The position numbers were made by a program, and so were the translations under genes. The notes under the pieces are model-generated. The model was not told the DNA's origin. It ran no database searches and saw only the letters and a list, made by a program, of their open reading frames with translations. Shown here in pieces: positions 25,777 through 34,832 of a stretch of 64,000 bases of DNA. The stretch spans positions 1 to 64,000 of the forward strand of contig JACCXK010000049.1 of assembly GCA_013697055.1 (NCBI GenBank), given 5' to 3'. Position 1 is the stretch's first letter. The number at the start of each line of letters is the position of its first letter. This stretch comes from Alphaproteobacteria bacterium (GTDB lineage: Bacteria > Pseudomonadota > Alphaproteobacteria > Micropepsales > Micropepsaceae).

Positions 25777-26931
25777 TCAGGCCGTGGCGCCCTGAAGCGC
25801 CGATGCCACCCGTTCGACATCGTTCGCGGTCATGGCCGGGAACATGGGCAGAGTCAGGATTTTCTTCGCCGCCGCTTCCGCCACCGGCGCGATGCCAGGC
25901 CTATAACCCAGTTTGCGATAGTGGGAGTGCAGATAAACCGGCGCGTAATGGACGTTGGCGCCGATGCCTTCGGCGCGCAGGCGTGCAAAAGCGCGGTCGC
26001 GGTCGACATGGTCGGCCAGCTTCACCACATAGAGATGATGCGCGTTGGTGCGGTCCGCACGGGTCGTGAGCGGCGTGACTTCCGCCAGACTTGCCAGCGT
26101 TTCGTCATATAGCGCGGCGATGCGCTGGCGAGCGGCCACCCAGCCGGACAGGCGGGTGAGTTGCGCCATGCCAAGCGCGCATTGCACATCCGGCAGGCGA
26201 TAGTTGAAGCCCAGCTCGGTCATGTCATAGGCGTGCGCCCCGCTGGCCTCGCGGCTGCGATGATCGCTGTCGATGCCGTGATTGCGGAAGCGGCGCATAT
26301 GCGCCGCCATGCCGGCATCCTTCGTCACCGCCATGCCGCCTTCGCAGGTGGTGAGATGCTTGACCGGGTGAAAGGAGAAACAGGAGATATCGCCCAGGGT
26401 ACCCGCGCTGCGGCCTTTGTAGGTGGCGCCCGGCGCATGACAGGCATCCGCAACAATCGAGATGCCCCTGCCCCGCACCAGCTCGCGCAAGGCGTCATAG
26501 TCGGCGGGCTGGCCGGCATAATCCACCGCCACAATGGCTTTGGTCTTGGGCGTGATCTTCATCGCCACCGAGACCGGGTCGATCAGAAGCGTGTCGACTT
26601 CGACATCGACGAACACCGGCGTAGCGCCTTCATAGAGCGCCGCATTGGCGCTGGCGGCGAAGGTGATGGCCGGCACGATGACTTCGTCCCCGGGCTGTAT
26701 GTTCAGGGCGCGCATGGCGCAATGCAGGGCGGCGGTGCCGCTATTGACCGCCACGCCTTCCGCCGCGCCGCAATGGGCGACAAAGGCTTTCTCGAATTCG
26801 GAAACGCGCGGACCGGTGGTCAGCCAGCCCGAGCACAGGGCTTCGACGACGGCCTTGATGTCGGCGTCGGCGATTTCCTGCTTGCCGTAGGGAAGAAAGG
26901 CGGCCTCCCAGGGGCCGTCACGGTCAGGCAT
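25777..26931 (-). CDS. pseC: PseC-type UDP-4-keto-6-deoxy-AltNAc aminotransferase
   Basis: 384 residues, DegT/DnrJ/EryC1 aminotransferase. FLPYGKQEIADADIKAVVEAL is close to the usual PseC start, GVAVNSGTAALH binds the PLP phosphate region, and SFHPVKHLTTCEGG near residue 189 carries the PLP-binding Lys. GFNYRLPDVQCALG is also conserved. PseC transfers an amino group from glutamate to C4 of the 4-keto sugar made by PseB. Its ATG at 26931 lies inside the end of pseB (8-base overlap), the usual pseB-pseC order. It is convergent with the GH57 gene with no space between the stops. Confidence 0.88.
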   Translation of the reverse strand: MPDRDGPWEAAFLPYGKQEIADADIKAVVEALCSGWLTTGPRVSEFEKAFVAHCGAAEGVAVNSGTAALHCAMRALNIQPGDEVIVPAITFAASANAALYEGATPVFVDVEVDTLLIDPVSVAMKITPKTKAIVAVDYAGQPADYDALRELVRGRGISIVADACHAPGATYKGRSAGTLGDISCFSFHPVKHLTTCEGGMAVTKDAGMAAHMRRFRNHGIDSDHRSREASGAHAYDMTELGFNYRLPDVQCALGMAQLTRLSGWVAARQRIAALYDETLASLAEVTPLTTRADRTNAHHLYVVKLADHVDRDRAFARLRAEGIGANVHYAPVYLHSHYRKLGYRPGIAPVAEAAAKKILTLPMFPAMTANDVERVASALQGATA

Positions 26932-28018
26932 AGGCCATGGTGAGCAGGGTTTGAAGCCCCCGCCCGTCCAATTGTTCAGGATTGCGGTCGCTGGAATAGC
27001 TGAAGCCATCCGCCACTGGCTTGCCGCCGCGATGCAGATAAGCATCCCGCGCGGCATGGGCAAAGCTCTGCAGGATCACATAGCGATCTTCCATCTCCAC
27101 GGTGCAATGGGCGTCGTCAGCCGGGATCATGGTCTCATGCAGCTTCTCGCCCGGACGGATGCCGATGACATGCTGCTTGTGGCCGGGGCTCACCAGGGTG
27201 GCGAGTTCAGGAATGGTGGTGGAGGGAATCTTGGGGACATAGATTTCGCCGCCCTTCATCATCTCCATGCTGGAGAGCACGAAGTTCACGCCCTGGGTCA
27301 AGGTGATCCAGAAGCGGGTCATGCGTTCGTCGGTGATGGGCAGGCTGTCGGCGCCCTCCGCGATCAGCTTCTTGAAGAAGGGCACCACCGAGCCTCTGGA
27401 GCCGAACACATTGCCATAGCGCACCACCGAGAAGCGGGTGCCGTCGGCGCCGGCAAGGTTGTTGGCGGCGACGAAAATCTTGTCCGAGGCCAGCTTGGAG
27501 GCACCGTAAAGGTTGATCGGGTTGGCGGCCTTGTCGGTGGACAGCGCCACGACGCGCTTGACGCCGACGCGCAGACACGCGCTGACCACATTCTCGGCGC
27601 CGAACACATTGGTGCGGATACATTCAAAGGGATTGTATTCGGCGGTGGTGACCTGCTTCATGGCGGCGGCATGGACCACGAAATCCACGCCGTTCAGCGC
27701 CAGCTCCAGCCGGTCCCGGTCGCGTACATCGCCGATGAAATAGCGGATGAAGGGATATTTCTCGATTGGGAATTCCTGCTGCATCTCGAACTGCTTGAGT
27801 TCGTCGCGGCTGAACACGATCAGCCGGCGCGGCTTGTATTGCGCGAGCACCGTCTTGATGAAATGCTTGCCGAAGGAACCGGTGCCGCCGGTAACCAGCA
27901 CCGCCTTGTCGTTGAGGTCCATCCAGGGCTGCGAGAAATCGCGCAGGCCGGAGAAGATCGGCGCCGGTGCCGCGACGCTCTGGGGCGTGGCAATGGCAAG
28001 CACAGCAGATGGACTCAT
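26924..28018 (-). CDS. pseB: UDP-GlcNAc 4,6-dehydratase (inverting), PseB
   Basis: 364 residues. Extended SDR with VLVTGGTGSFGKHF (cofactor loop), VHAAAMKQV, LSTDKAANPINLYGASK (Thr/Asp/Lys and Tyr-x3-Lys active site of inverting dehydratases) and VRYGNVFGSRGSVVPFF. It makes UDP-2-acetamido-2,6-dideoxy-L-arabino-4-hexulose, the first step of pseudaminic acid synthesis and of some other 4-amino sugars. Most relatives begin near the internal ATG at 27922 (MDLNDKAVLVTGG). The longer start at 28018 adds 32 residues of low-complexity Ala/Pro type and has AGGA about ten bases upstream, so the true start is open. The region 28019-28087 upstream is short and AT-richer. Confidence 0.9.
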   Translation of the reverse strand: MSPSAVLAIATPQSVAAPAPIFSGLRDFSQPWMDLNDKAVLVTGGTGSFGKHFIKTVLAQYKPRRLIVFSRDELKQFEMQQEFPIEKYPFIRYFIGDVRDRDRLELALNGVDFVVHAAAMKQVTTAEYNPFECIRTNVFGAENVVSACLRVGVKRVVALSTDKAANPINLYGASKLASDKIFVAANNLAGADGTRFSVVRYGNVFGSRGSVVPFFKKLIAEGADSLPITDERMTRFWITLTQGVNFVLSSMEMMKGGEIYVPKIPSTTIPELATLVSPGHKQHVIGIRPGEKLHETMIPADDAHCTVEMEDRYVILQSFAHAARDAYLHRGGKPVADGFSYSSDRNPEQLDGRGLQTLLTMAYA

Positions 28019-28087
28019 GGCCTGTTAATCCTGTTTATCAGGCCTGAGTGTGAAACCTCGCGGTTAAAAAGCTCTGAAGCTTAAGTA

Positions 28088-29416
28088 TTAAGGCGCGTTA
28101 AGCCTTTTGCCGATGCTGCGGGCCGCCAGCCAGACGGCAGCTATCCCTTGTATCCAGGCCGCGGGCACACCCAAGACCGCTGCGCTCGTGAGGACGGGGA
28201 TCAGTAAAAACGCCAGGCTGGACAGGCCAAGCCCGCGAAGCACCATCGGCAGCAACAGATAGAGCACGCCCAGCGCCGCCAGTGCCGCGAAGTCGCCCTT
28301 GTTGCCGGCCAAGGCCCGCATGGCCACGAAGATCGCCACATCGCGGATCAGAAAGCCCAGCATCGCCAGCATGGCCAATGCGAAATTCAGGGCCCCGCCG
28401 GATGCCAGCACCAGCGCGAGCACCAGGCCTACCGCGAGGGCGGCGGCAGTGCTGAGCATCCAGCTGTCCAGCGCCATGAACGCTGTGGTGAAACGGCGGC
28501 TGCGGATTTGTTCGCCCAGCCAGCGCAGGCGAACCGGATCCTTGGGCTCCAGGAAGGTCATGCCGTAGGCCGAGGACAGAAGCGCAAAACACGCCAGGCC
28601 CAGCCGGATGGCGGCCGGGGATAGCCCGCCGATATAGTCCAGCACCACTCGCGGAATGGCCGATTCAAACCCGGCGCTGTAGAGGCTCAGATAGCCGAGA
28701 TAGCCCAGCCAGACGAAAGGTCCGTTGGCGAAGCGCAGCTCGGCGCGCATCGCCCGCCAGCAGCCCACCAGCGCCCAGCCCAGGAACAGCAGCAGCGAGA
28801 CAATGTGGAAGCTGTTGAGGTCAAAGGCATGACCCCACCACACCACTGCGCTTTCGCCTTTGCGTTCAAAGATGGAGGCCGAACTCCACAGTGAATAATA
28901 GAGCAAGCCCGCGCCGATGCCGGCGATCTGGCAGAGGAAAGCGTCCAACCGCCAGTTGCCGGTGTTGCGGCGGATCAGGATCAGCGACGACAACAGCGCC
29001 ACCGCCTGCGAGAACAGGCCCAGCGCCAGGAGGATGGCGCCATAGGCCAGGGCGCGGCCGGGGCCGGCGCCAATCCAGACCGGCATCATGATGACAGCCA
29101 GGCATGGCAGGGCGCCGAACCAGTTGGCGCTGGTGGCGCCCAGAAGCTTGCCCCACATCATTTCGCCGGGCCCCAGCGACGACAATTTCTGGCCGTCCCA
29201 GGTGCGTTCGCGGATTTCGCCCACCACCGACATGGCGGCACTGCGCGTGCCCCACAGGACGGCGAAGAGCCAGTAGAGCGCCATTGCCGCGTGATCGGGG
29301 GAAATGATGGGTGCCACCGTGCACAAGCCGAACACCAGCAGCAGCAGGCCCGCGGTCTGCACCAGTTTGAAGGGCGATGCCTCCAGCCAGAGATTTCGCA
29401 GCAGCTCCGGATTCAC
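28088..29416 (-). CDS. ABC transporter permease subunit
   Basis: 442 residues with about ten hydrophobic segments and no signal peptide. The stretch MSVVGEIRERTWDGQKLSSLG following the first helices resembles ABC-2 type permeases, in which a cytoplasmic coupling segment (here EIRERTWD) follows the first helix pair. Its ATG overlaps the stop of the ATP-binding subunit gene (ATGA), so the two form one exporter. The transported substrate cannot be read from sequence. The location between pseB and ugd makes envelope material possible, but ABC-2 exporters of this shape have many substrates. Confidence 0.78.
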   Translation of the reverse strand: MNPELLRNLWLEASPFKLVQTAGLLLLVFGLCTVAPIISPDHAAMALYWLFAVLWGTRSAAMSVVGEIRERTWDGQKLSSLGPGEMMWGKLLGATSANWFGALPCLAVIMMPVWIGAGPGRALAYGAILLALGLFSQAVALLSSLILIRRNTGNWRLDAFLCQIAGIGAGLLYYSLWSSASIFERKGESAVVWWGHAFDLNSFHIVSLLLFLGWALVGCWRAMRAELRFANGPFVWLGYLGYLSLYSAGFESAIPRVVLDYIGGLSPAAIRLGLACFALLSSAYGMTFLEPKDPVRLRWLGEQIRSRRFTTAFMALDSWMLSTAAALAVGLVLALVLASGGALNFALAMLAMLGFLIRDVAIFVAMRALAGNKGDFAALAALGVLYLLLPMVLRGLGLSSLAFLLIPVLTSAAVLGVPAAWIQGIAAVWLAARSIGKRLNAP

Positions 29417-30351
29417 TTTATATGGGCCTCCGGCCCGTTGCGGGCATCCGCCCGCGGGTTCACCTGCGCGAAATAAACCTCTTCCAATGCCTTGGCATCT
29501 TCGGCGAATTCCGACACCGCAAAACCGGCCCCGACCAACGCCGCCAGCAGCGCGGCGCGTTCCGCCGCACCGCCCTCCAGCGCCACCAGCGCTTGGGCGG
29601 CATCCGCGCTTTCGATCCGGGCGCCCTGCCCGGCCAGGAAATCCTTCAGGTCATTGCGCGGGGCCGCCAGCTTGACGCGCAGCCTTGCCGCGCCTTTCAG
29701 GGCGATGCTTTGCCCCCCGGCAATGCGGCCATTGTCCACGATCACCATGCGATCGGAATAGTCTTCCAGCTCGGCCAGGATGTGCGACGACACTACCAAA
29801 GTCATGCCGCCGTCGCGCAACGACAGCAGAAGCTGCGACAGGTCGCGCCGCGCCTGGGGATCAAGCCCCGCCGCCGGCTCATCCAGCAGCAGCACCCTGG
29901 GCCCATGCACGATGGCCTGGGCGATGGCCAGGCGCTGGCGCAAGCCCCGCGACAGCGCACCGGCCGGCTGCTCCAACCGGTCGGTCAGTCCAACACGCGC
30001 CGCAGCAACGAGTGCCGCACCGGCCGCATCCTTCGCGGCGATGCCATGGGCGCGCGCCGCATAGTGCAGGCAGCGCCGCACACTGCGCGCGTCATAGAGG
30101 CCGAAGAAGTCGGGCAGATAACCCAGCCGGGCGTGAATGGCGCGCGGCGCTTCGCGCGTGTCCAATCCGTCAATCGACACCCGCCCGGCATAAGGCGTCT
30201 CCAGCGCCGCCATGCAGCGCAACAGCGTGGTTTTCCCGGCGCCGTTCGGCCCCACCAGCGCGGTGATGGCCTTGTCGGCGATGGTCAGGCTGACGCCATG
30301 CAGCGCCCTGTGGCCGGGATATTCAAACACCAGGCCCTGGATCTCAATCAT
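29413..30351 (-). CDS. ABC transporter ATP-binding subunit
   Basis: 312 residues. Walker A GPNGAGKTT is at residues 35-43, the signature LSRGLRQRLAIAQAI near 135, Walker B VLLLDEPAAGLDP near 155 and the H-loop His in VVSSHILAELE. The C-terminal 90 residues form the accessory domain common in ABC-2 exporter ATPases of the CcmA/DrrA kind. Start at ATG 30351, with GTG 30354 as an alternative. It precedes and overlaps the permease gene. The spacer to ugd (30352-30465) is divergent and must contain promoters for both. Confidence 0.9.
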   Translation of the reverse strand: MIEIQGLVFEYPGHRALHGVSLTIADKAITALVGPNGAGKTTLLRCMAALETPYAGRVSIDGLDTREAPRAIHARLGYLPDFFGLYDARSVRRCLHYAARAHGIAAKDAAGAALVAAARVGLTDRLEQPAGALSRGLRQRLAIAQAIVHGPRVLLLDEPAAGLDPQARRDLSQLLLSLRDGGMTLVVSSHILAELEDYSDRMVIVDNGRIAGGQSIALKGAARLRVKLAAPRNDLKDFLAGQGARIESADAAQALVALEGGAAERAALLAALVGAGFAVSEFAEDAKALEEVYFAQVNPRADARNGPEAHIK

Positions 30352-30465
30352 CACACGCGTTGTAACCTATTGTCATGAAAGGGACAATTTAACCTTTGGG
30401 CGCGTAAACTTCTTGTATTTGAACCCAAGCCTTGCCATTAGGGCTGACTTTTTCGAGGGATTTTC

Positions 30466-31764
30466 ATGCGTATTGCCATGATCGGCACGGGCTATGTGGG
30501 CCTGGTTTCGGGCGCCTGCCTGTCGGAGTTCGGCCATGAGGTAGTCTGCATCGACAATGACGCGGCCAAGGTCGAGACCCTGAAGAACGGCGGCATTCCG
30601 ATCTTCGAGCCGGGCCTGGAAGATGTGGTGGCGGTGAACGCAAAAGCCGGACGCCTGTCCTTCACCACCGATCTCAAATCCGCCGTGGCGGGCGCGGAAG
30701 CGGTGTTCATCGCGGTGGGCACGCCCAGCCGCCGTGGCGATGGCCATGCCGACCTGTCCTATGTCTTTGCCGCCGCCGAAGAGATCGCCGCCGCCCTGAC
30801 CGGCTATGCCGTGGTGGTGACCAAGTCCACCGTGCCGGTGGGCACCAGCCGCAAAGTGGAAGAGATCATCAAGAAGACGCGCGCCGATGCGCAGTTCGAC
30901 ATGGCGTCCAACCCCGAATTCCTGCGTGAAGGCTCGGCCCTGGAAGACTTCCGCCGCCCCGACCGGGTGGTGGTGGGCTGCGATACCGAACAGGCCCGTG
31001 AGGTGATGCGGGAAGTCTATCGTCCGCTGTTCCTCAACGAGACCCCGATCCTGTTCACCAGCCGCGAGACCAGCGAGCTGATCAAATATGCCGCCAATGC
31101 GTTTCTGGCCACCAAGATCACTTTCATCAACGAGATGGCGGACATCTGCGAAAAGGTCGACGGCAACGTTCAGGACGTCGCCCGCGGCATTGGCCTGGAC
31201 GGCCGTATCGGCAAGAAGTTCCTGAATGCCGGTCCCGGCTATGGCGGCTCGTGCTTCCCCAAGGACACCCTGGCCCTGGTGCAGACGGCCCAGGAACTGG
31301 GCGCCCCCAGCCGCATCGTCGAAGCGGTGGTCAAGGTCAATGACGAGCGCAAGCTGGCCATGGCCCGGAAGATCGAGGCGGCGTTCGGCGGGGTGAAGGG
31401 CAAGACCATTGCGGTGCTGGGCCTGACCTTCAAGCCCAACACCGATGACATGCGCGATGCCCCCAGCCTGGTGATCGTGCCCTATCTGCAGAAGGCCGGC
31501 GCCATCATCCGGGCCTTCGACCCCGAAGGTCACAAGGAAGCGGCCAAGCACATGGAGTTGGACTATCGCGCCGACACCTATGACGCGCTGGAAGGCGCCG
31601 ATGGGGTGGTGATCCTGACCGAGTGGAATGAGTTCCGGGCGCTGGACTTTGCCAAGGTCAAGGCGGCGCTCAAGACCCCGCTGATGATCGACCTGCGCAA
31701 CATCTACCGTCCCGCCCAGATGGCCGAGAATGGCTTCCGCTATATCAGCGTGGGGCGGAGTTAG
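30466..31764 (+). CDS. ugd: UDP-glucose 6-dehydrogenase
   Basis: 432 residues. Rossmann start MRIAMIGTGYVGLVSGACL, central dimer helix region EFLREGSALEDF, catalytic Cys263 in GPGYGGSCFPKD, and the C-terminal UDP-binding domain with GLTFKPNTDDMRDAPS. It oxidises UDP-glucose twice with NAD to UDP-glucuronate, a precursor for acidic polysaccharides. Together with galU at 45592 and the capsule locus, this supplies a likely uronic acid building block. The start follows GAGGGA. Upstream 30352-30465 is AT-richer than the genes and is the probable promoter region. Confidence 0.95.
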   Translation: MRIAMIGTGYVGLVSGACLSEFGHEVVCIDNDAAKVETLKNGGIPIFEPGLEDVVAVNAKAGRLSFTTDLKSAVAGAEAVFIAVGTPSRRGDGHADLSYVFAAAEEIAAALTGYAVVVTKSTVPVGTSRKVEEIIKKTRADAQFDMASNPEFLREGSALEDFRRPDRVVVGCDTEQAREVMREVYRPLFLNETPILFTSRETSELIKYAANAFLATKITFINEMADICEKVDGNVQDVARGIGLDGRIGKKFLNAGPGYGGSCFPKDTLALVQTAQELGAPSRIVEAVVKVNDERKLAMARKIEAAFGGVKGKTIAVLGLTFKPNTDDMRDAPSLVIVPYLQKAGAIIRAFDPEGHKEAAKHMELDYRADTYDALEGADGVVILTEWNEFRALDFAKVKAALKTPLMIDLRNIYRPAQMAENGFRYISVGRS

Positions 31765-31777
31765 GCGCGAAGGTTTT

Positions 31778-31918
31778 TTAAGCGCGAAGTCGCGGCGCGG
31801 CGCAGATCAGGATAAAGACGCACGCCAGCAGGCTGATCAGCAACACCGTGGCGCCCGCGACAGCGGCAAACGCCACCCGTCCCGTCTCCACTGCGATGTT
31901 TCTGAGCCCTGCGAACAT
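31778..31918 (-). CDS. Possible 46-residue single-pass membrane peptide
   Basis: A short frame that encodes a polar N-terminus (MFAGLRNIAVETGR), one strongly hydrophobic segment of about 24 residues (VAFAAVAGATVLLISLLACV and on) and a basic tail ending APRLRA. The charge pattern suits a single-pass membrane peptide. It fills the gap between ugd and the HAD gene and would be convergent with ugd. The ribosome site is weak and no family is recognised, so it could be a chance frame. Confidence 0.35.
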   Translation of the reverse strand: MFAGLRNIAVETGRVAFAAVAGATVLLISLLACVFILICAAPRLRA

Positions 31919-31979
31919 GCCGAGCTTGTAATCCCGTTTTGGCACAGGCGCCAAAGCGCGCGCAAGTTAAGCTTACCGG

Positions 31980-32660
31980 TCAAGCGCCGGCCATCAGGCG
32001 CGCGGCCTCCGGCCAGTCCCGCACCAGCCGTTCGGCCCCCGCCTCCAGCAGGCGGCGGCCCAAACCATCATCGGCATGGCCCCCGCCCAGGAAACCCCAC
32101 ACCGTCATGCCGGCGGCGCGCGCCCCAAGCACCCCGTTGACGCTGTCTTCCAGCACCAGGCAGTCGGCCGGCGCAACAGCCAACGCCGCGGCGGCATGGA
32201 GAAACAGGTCGGGCGCCGGCTTGGCGTTGGCAACGTGATCGGCGGAATAGACATGCGGCGCGAAGTGGTCCCACAGGCCTGTGCTTTTGAGCTTGCGTTC
32301 CATGCCGGGCATGGAGCCGGAACTGGCGATCGCCTTGGGCAACTTCAGGGCGGCCACGGCGTGAACCGCGCCCGGGACTTCGGTCAGTTCGGCCACCATC
32401 ACGGCGCGCAGCCGCTCGGACTGGCGGATGACTTCGGCGATGGGACGGCCCAGGCGCTTTTGGGATTCCTCATCGATGGCGGCGTGATAGGCGTAGGTGG
32501 AAAGACCCATGAAGCGCTGGACATAGTCGCTGCGCTCGAAGGTCAGCCCCTGCTCGGCCAGCATTTCCAGCTCGACCGCCAGCGCGATCTTTTCGCTGTC
32601 GACCAGCACGCCGTCGCAATCGAAAATGACCGCCTTAAACAATTGGTCGCTCCGGCTCAC
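31980..32660 (-). CDS. HAD-superfamily phosphatase (beta-phosphoglucomutase/phosphoglycolate phosphatase-like)
   Basis: About 226 residues. Motif I FDCDGVLVDSE supplies the nucleophile and acid Asp, IASSG is motif II, NAKPAPDLFLHAA carries the motif III Lys, and VLEDSVNGVLGARAAGM is motif IV. A helical cap follows motif I, as in subclass I members that act on sugar phosphates or phosphoglycolate. The start is uncertain: GTG at 32660 (used) and TTG at 32642 both have GGAG at a suitable distance; readings further upstream run into the aminotransferase gene. It lies 20-40 bases after that gene and may be cotranscribed. Confidence 0.78.
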   Translation of the reverse strand: MSRSDQLFKAVIFDCDGVLVDSEKIALAVELEMLAEQGLTFERSDYVQRFMGLSTYAYHAAIDEESQKRLGRPIAEVIRQSERLRAVMVAELTEVPGAVHAVAALKLPKAIASSGSMPGMERKLKSTGLWDHFAPHVYSADHVANAKPAPDLFLHAAAALAVAPADCLVLEDSVNGVLGARAAGMTVWGFLGGGHADDGLGRRLLEAGAERLVRDWPEAARLMAGA

Positions 32661-32682
32661 GCCTACGCTCCGGAAGCTCAGA

Positions 32683-33867
32683 TCAAACCGCCTTGCGGGT
32701 CTTGAGGAACTCGCCCATGCGCTCCAGCGCGCGCAGGATATTCTCCGCCGAATTGGCATAGGACAGGCGCAAATAGCCTTCGCCCAGGATGCCGAAGTCC
32801 GGTCCGCCGATCAGCGCCACGCCGGTTTCGTCCAGCAGCGCGTTGGCCAGCGCCTTGGCCTTCCAGCCGGTCTGCTTGACGTTGGGGAAAGCATAAAAGG
32901 CGCCCTTGGGAATGATGCAGGACACGCCCGGCAGTTTGTTCAGGCCATCCACCACCAGCTTGCGGCGCTTGTCAAACTCGCCGCGCATGTGGGTCACCGC
33001 ATCCTGGGGCCCGGTCAGCGCAGCGATGCCGGCATACTGGGTCGGCGCGTTGACGCAGGAATGCAGGTTCACCGCCAGCTTGCGGGCATAGTCGTAGAGC
33101 TTGCCCGGCCAGATCGCGTAACCCAGCCGCCAGCCGGTCATGGCATAGGTCTTGGACCAGCCATTGAGGATGATCAGCCGGTCGCGGATGGAGGGATAGT
33201 TCAGCAGGGTGACATGCTTTTCGCCGTCATAGAGCAGCTGGTCGTAAATCTCGTCCGACAGGATGGCGACATTCGGCCACTTGGCCATGCCGGCGACAAA
33301 CTTTTCCACTTCCGCCTTGGGCGTGACGCCGCCGGTGGGATTGGCGGGCGAGTTGATGATGATCAGCCGGGTCTTGTCGGTGATCAGGCCCAAAGTTTCT
33401 TCCGCCGAAAAAGCGAAACCATTTTCCTCGCGAATCGGGATCGGCACTGGGGTGGCGCCGGTATATTCGATCATCGAGCGGTAAATCGGAAAGCCGGGAT
33501 CCGGATACATGATCTCCACGCCCGGCTCGCCGAACATCAGGATGGACATGTACATGGTGGGCTTGCCGCCCGGCATGATCATCACTTCCTCGGGCGACAC
33601 GGTCACGCCATAGCGCTTGTGCAGATCGGCCGATACCGCTTCGCGCAGAGGCAGGATGCCGTTGGCGGGGGTGTAACCGTGATGGCCGTCGCGCAGCGCC
33701 TGGGCGGCGGCTTCGACGATATGGTCGGGGGTGCGAAAGTCCGGCTGGCCGATGCCCAGGTTGATGATGTCGCGGCCAGCCGCAGCCAGCGCGGTGGCGC
33801 GGGCCAGCACGGCGAAGGCGTTTTCCTCGCCGATACGGTCGAAATTCGCGACGGTTTTCATGGGCAT
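32683..33867 (-). CDS. Class I/II pyridoxal-phosphate aminotransferase (aspartate aminotransferase-like)
   Basis: 394 residues, fold type I. INLGIGQPDFRTPDHI is the N-terminal substrate segment, INSPANPTGG the PLP-contact Asn region, and NGWSKTYAMTGWRLGY near residue 240 carries the PLP-binding Lys and the following Arg. GEGYLRLSYANS near the end holds the Arg that binds the alpha-carboxylate. It transfers an amino group between an amino acid and a 2-oxo acid in the cytoplasm; aspartate or alanine/aromatic specificity cannot be decided here. Start ATG at 33867 or 33861. Confidence 0.88.
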   Translation of the reverse strand: MPMKTVANFDRIGEENAFAVLARATALAAAGRDIINLGIGQPDFRTPDHIVEAAAQALRDGHHGYTPANGILPLREAVSADLHKRYGVTVSPEEVMIMPGGKPTMYMSILMFGEPGVEIMYPDPGFPIYRSMIEYTGATPVPIPIREENGFAFSAEETLGLITDKTRLIIINSPANPTGGVTPKAEVEKFVAGMAKWPNVAILSDEIYDQLLYDGEKHVTLLNYPSIRDRLIILNGWSKTYAMTGWRLGYAIWPGKLYDYARKLAVNLHSCVNAPTQYAGIAALTGPQDAVTHMRGEFDKRRKLVVDGLNKLPGVSCIIPKGAFYAFPNVKQTGWKAKALANALLDETGVALIGGPDFGILGEGYLRLSYANSAENILRALERMGEFLKTRKAV

Positions 33868-33937
33868 CCAGGGCTTCTAAAGCGGCTTTTGGAGGGTTGC
33901 CATATAAAGCCTCGCGCCCCAGGATGCCAGCGTCCCT

Positions 33938-34798
33938 TTAGCCGCGCCGGAGCAGCAGCCGGGCCAGGTTTTTGGCCTTTTCCTTGATGAGCGGGGCATA
34001 GGCGAGCCCCCTGCCTTGGGCCACCCGCGACATCTGCGCCTTGATATGGCCCTGGAAGTGCAGCGAACGGAATCGCACCCAGTGGCCGGTCTTCAGACTG
34101 CGGCACCAGGGCTGGCCATCCCGAAACACGATGTGCTTGCGGCCCAGCCGGGTTTCGTACTCGTCCTTCACCAGATTCTCGGCGCTGTTGATATTGATGT
34201 CGAACACCGCGCCGCCGATCGGCGCGGCGAAATTCATCACGTCGCAGCGGTCCCTGGCCCACAGATGCAGCAGCGCCATGTCGCAGATGCCGCCGGGGGC
34301 GCCGGTCTCGAGATGCCAGGCCCATTTGTCGGTTATGGCGGGCAAAAGGTTTTCAAACGACGCGACCAGATAGGCGCAGAAGTCATCCACCGCGCCCTTC
34401 GTCCAGTAGGAGGTCTGCGGCCCGTAGGAATAGCGAAAGCCCGGCTGGGCCAGCGGCATGTGCAGACCGCAGAACACGCCCTTCAGATATTCCGACTCAA
34501 AGGCATGGAGATCATCGAACAGCAGCACGTCGCTGTCGACATGGAAGAAACTTTCGATCCCTTCTTCCTGCATCAGCCGCTGCATCACAAAGAAACGCTG
34601 GAAGCAGCGCAGCTCGAAAATATGCGAATGGGTGGACATGTGGCGGTAGGCCGCCTCGAAACGCGACCAGCCGTCCGACATGCGGTCAATACCCAGATGG
34701 GCAACCGCGTTGCCGGCCGCCCGCGCGCGGGCCAGCGCGGTCTTGAGGTACTCCTGGTCGCCGTCGTGAATGATCACGACATTGGGTTTGGCCGTCAC
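33938..34798 (-). CDS. Putative glycosyltransferase with DxD motif
   Basis: About 286 residues. The best feature is FFHVDSDVLLFDDL near residue 100, a DxD-type motif preceded by a hydrophobic strand, as in GT-A transferases that bind a nucleotide sugar through a metal ion. A start of Rossmann type (NVVIIHDGDQEYL) precedes it. The later GAPGGICDMALLHLW fits the acceptor region of such enzymes. No signal peptide or membrane segment. The start is uncertain: GTG 34798 (used), TTG 34819, or GTG 34855, which would overlap the end of cysNC. The acceptor and sugar are unknown. Confidence 0.6.
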   Translation of the reverse strand: MTAKPNVVIIHDGDQEYLKTALARARAAGNAVAHLGIDRMSDGWSRFEAAYRHMSTHSHIFELRCFQRFFVMQRLMQEEGIESFFHVDSDVLLFDDLHAFESEYLKGVFCGLHMPLAQPGFRYSYGPQTSYWTKGAVDDFCAYLVASFENLLPAITDKWAWHLETGAPGGICDMALLHLWARDRCDVMNFAAPIGGAVFDININSAENLVKDEYETRLGRKHIVFRDGQPWCRSLKTGHWVRFRSLHFQGHIKAQMSRVAQGRGLAYAPLIKEKAKNLARLLLRRG

Positions 34799-34832
34799 GA
34801 ACCTGTCCGCTCTTTGCAAACTGCCATCGAGC

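Noticed and set aside
13655-28018. A standard pseudaminic acid locus
   Set aside because: PseB and PseC are present, but PseG- and PseH-like genes are not, the synthase lacks its SAF domain, and the cytidylyltransferase domain is fused to a reductase.
22068-28018. Antiviral defence island
   Set aside because: TPR and ATP-grasp proteins can occur in defence systems, but here every neighbour has a carbohydrate role and no nuclease, TIR, STAND or toxin domain is seen.
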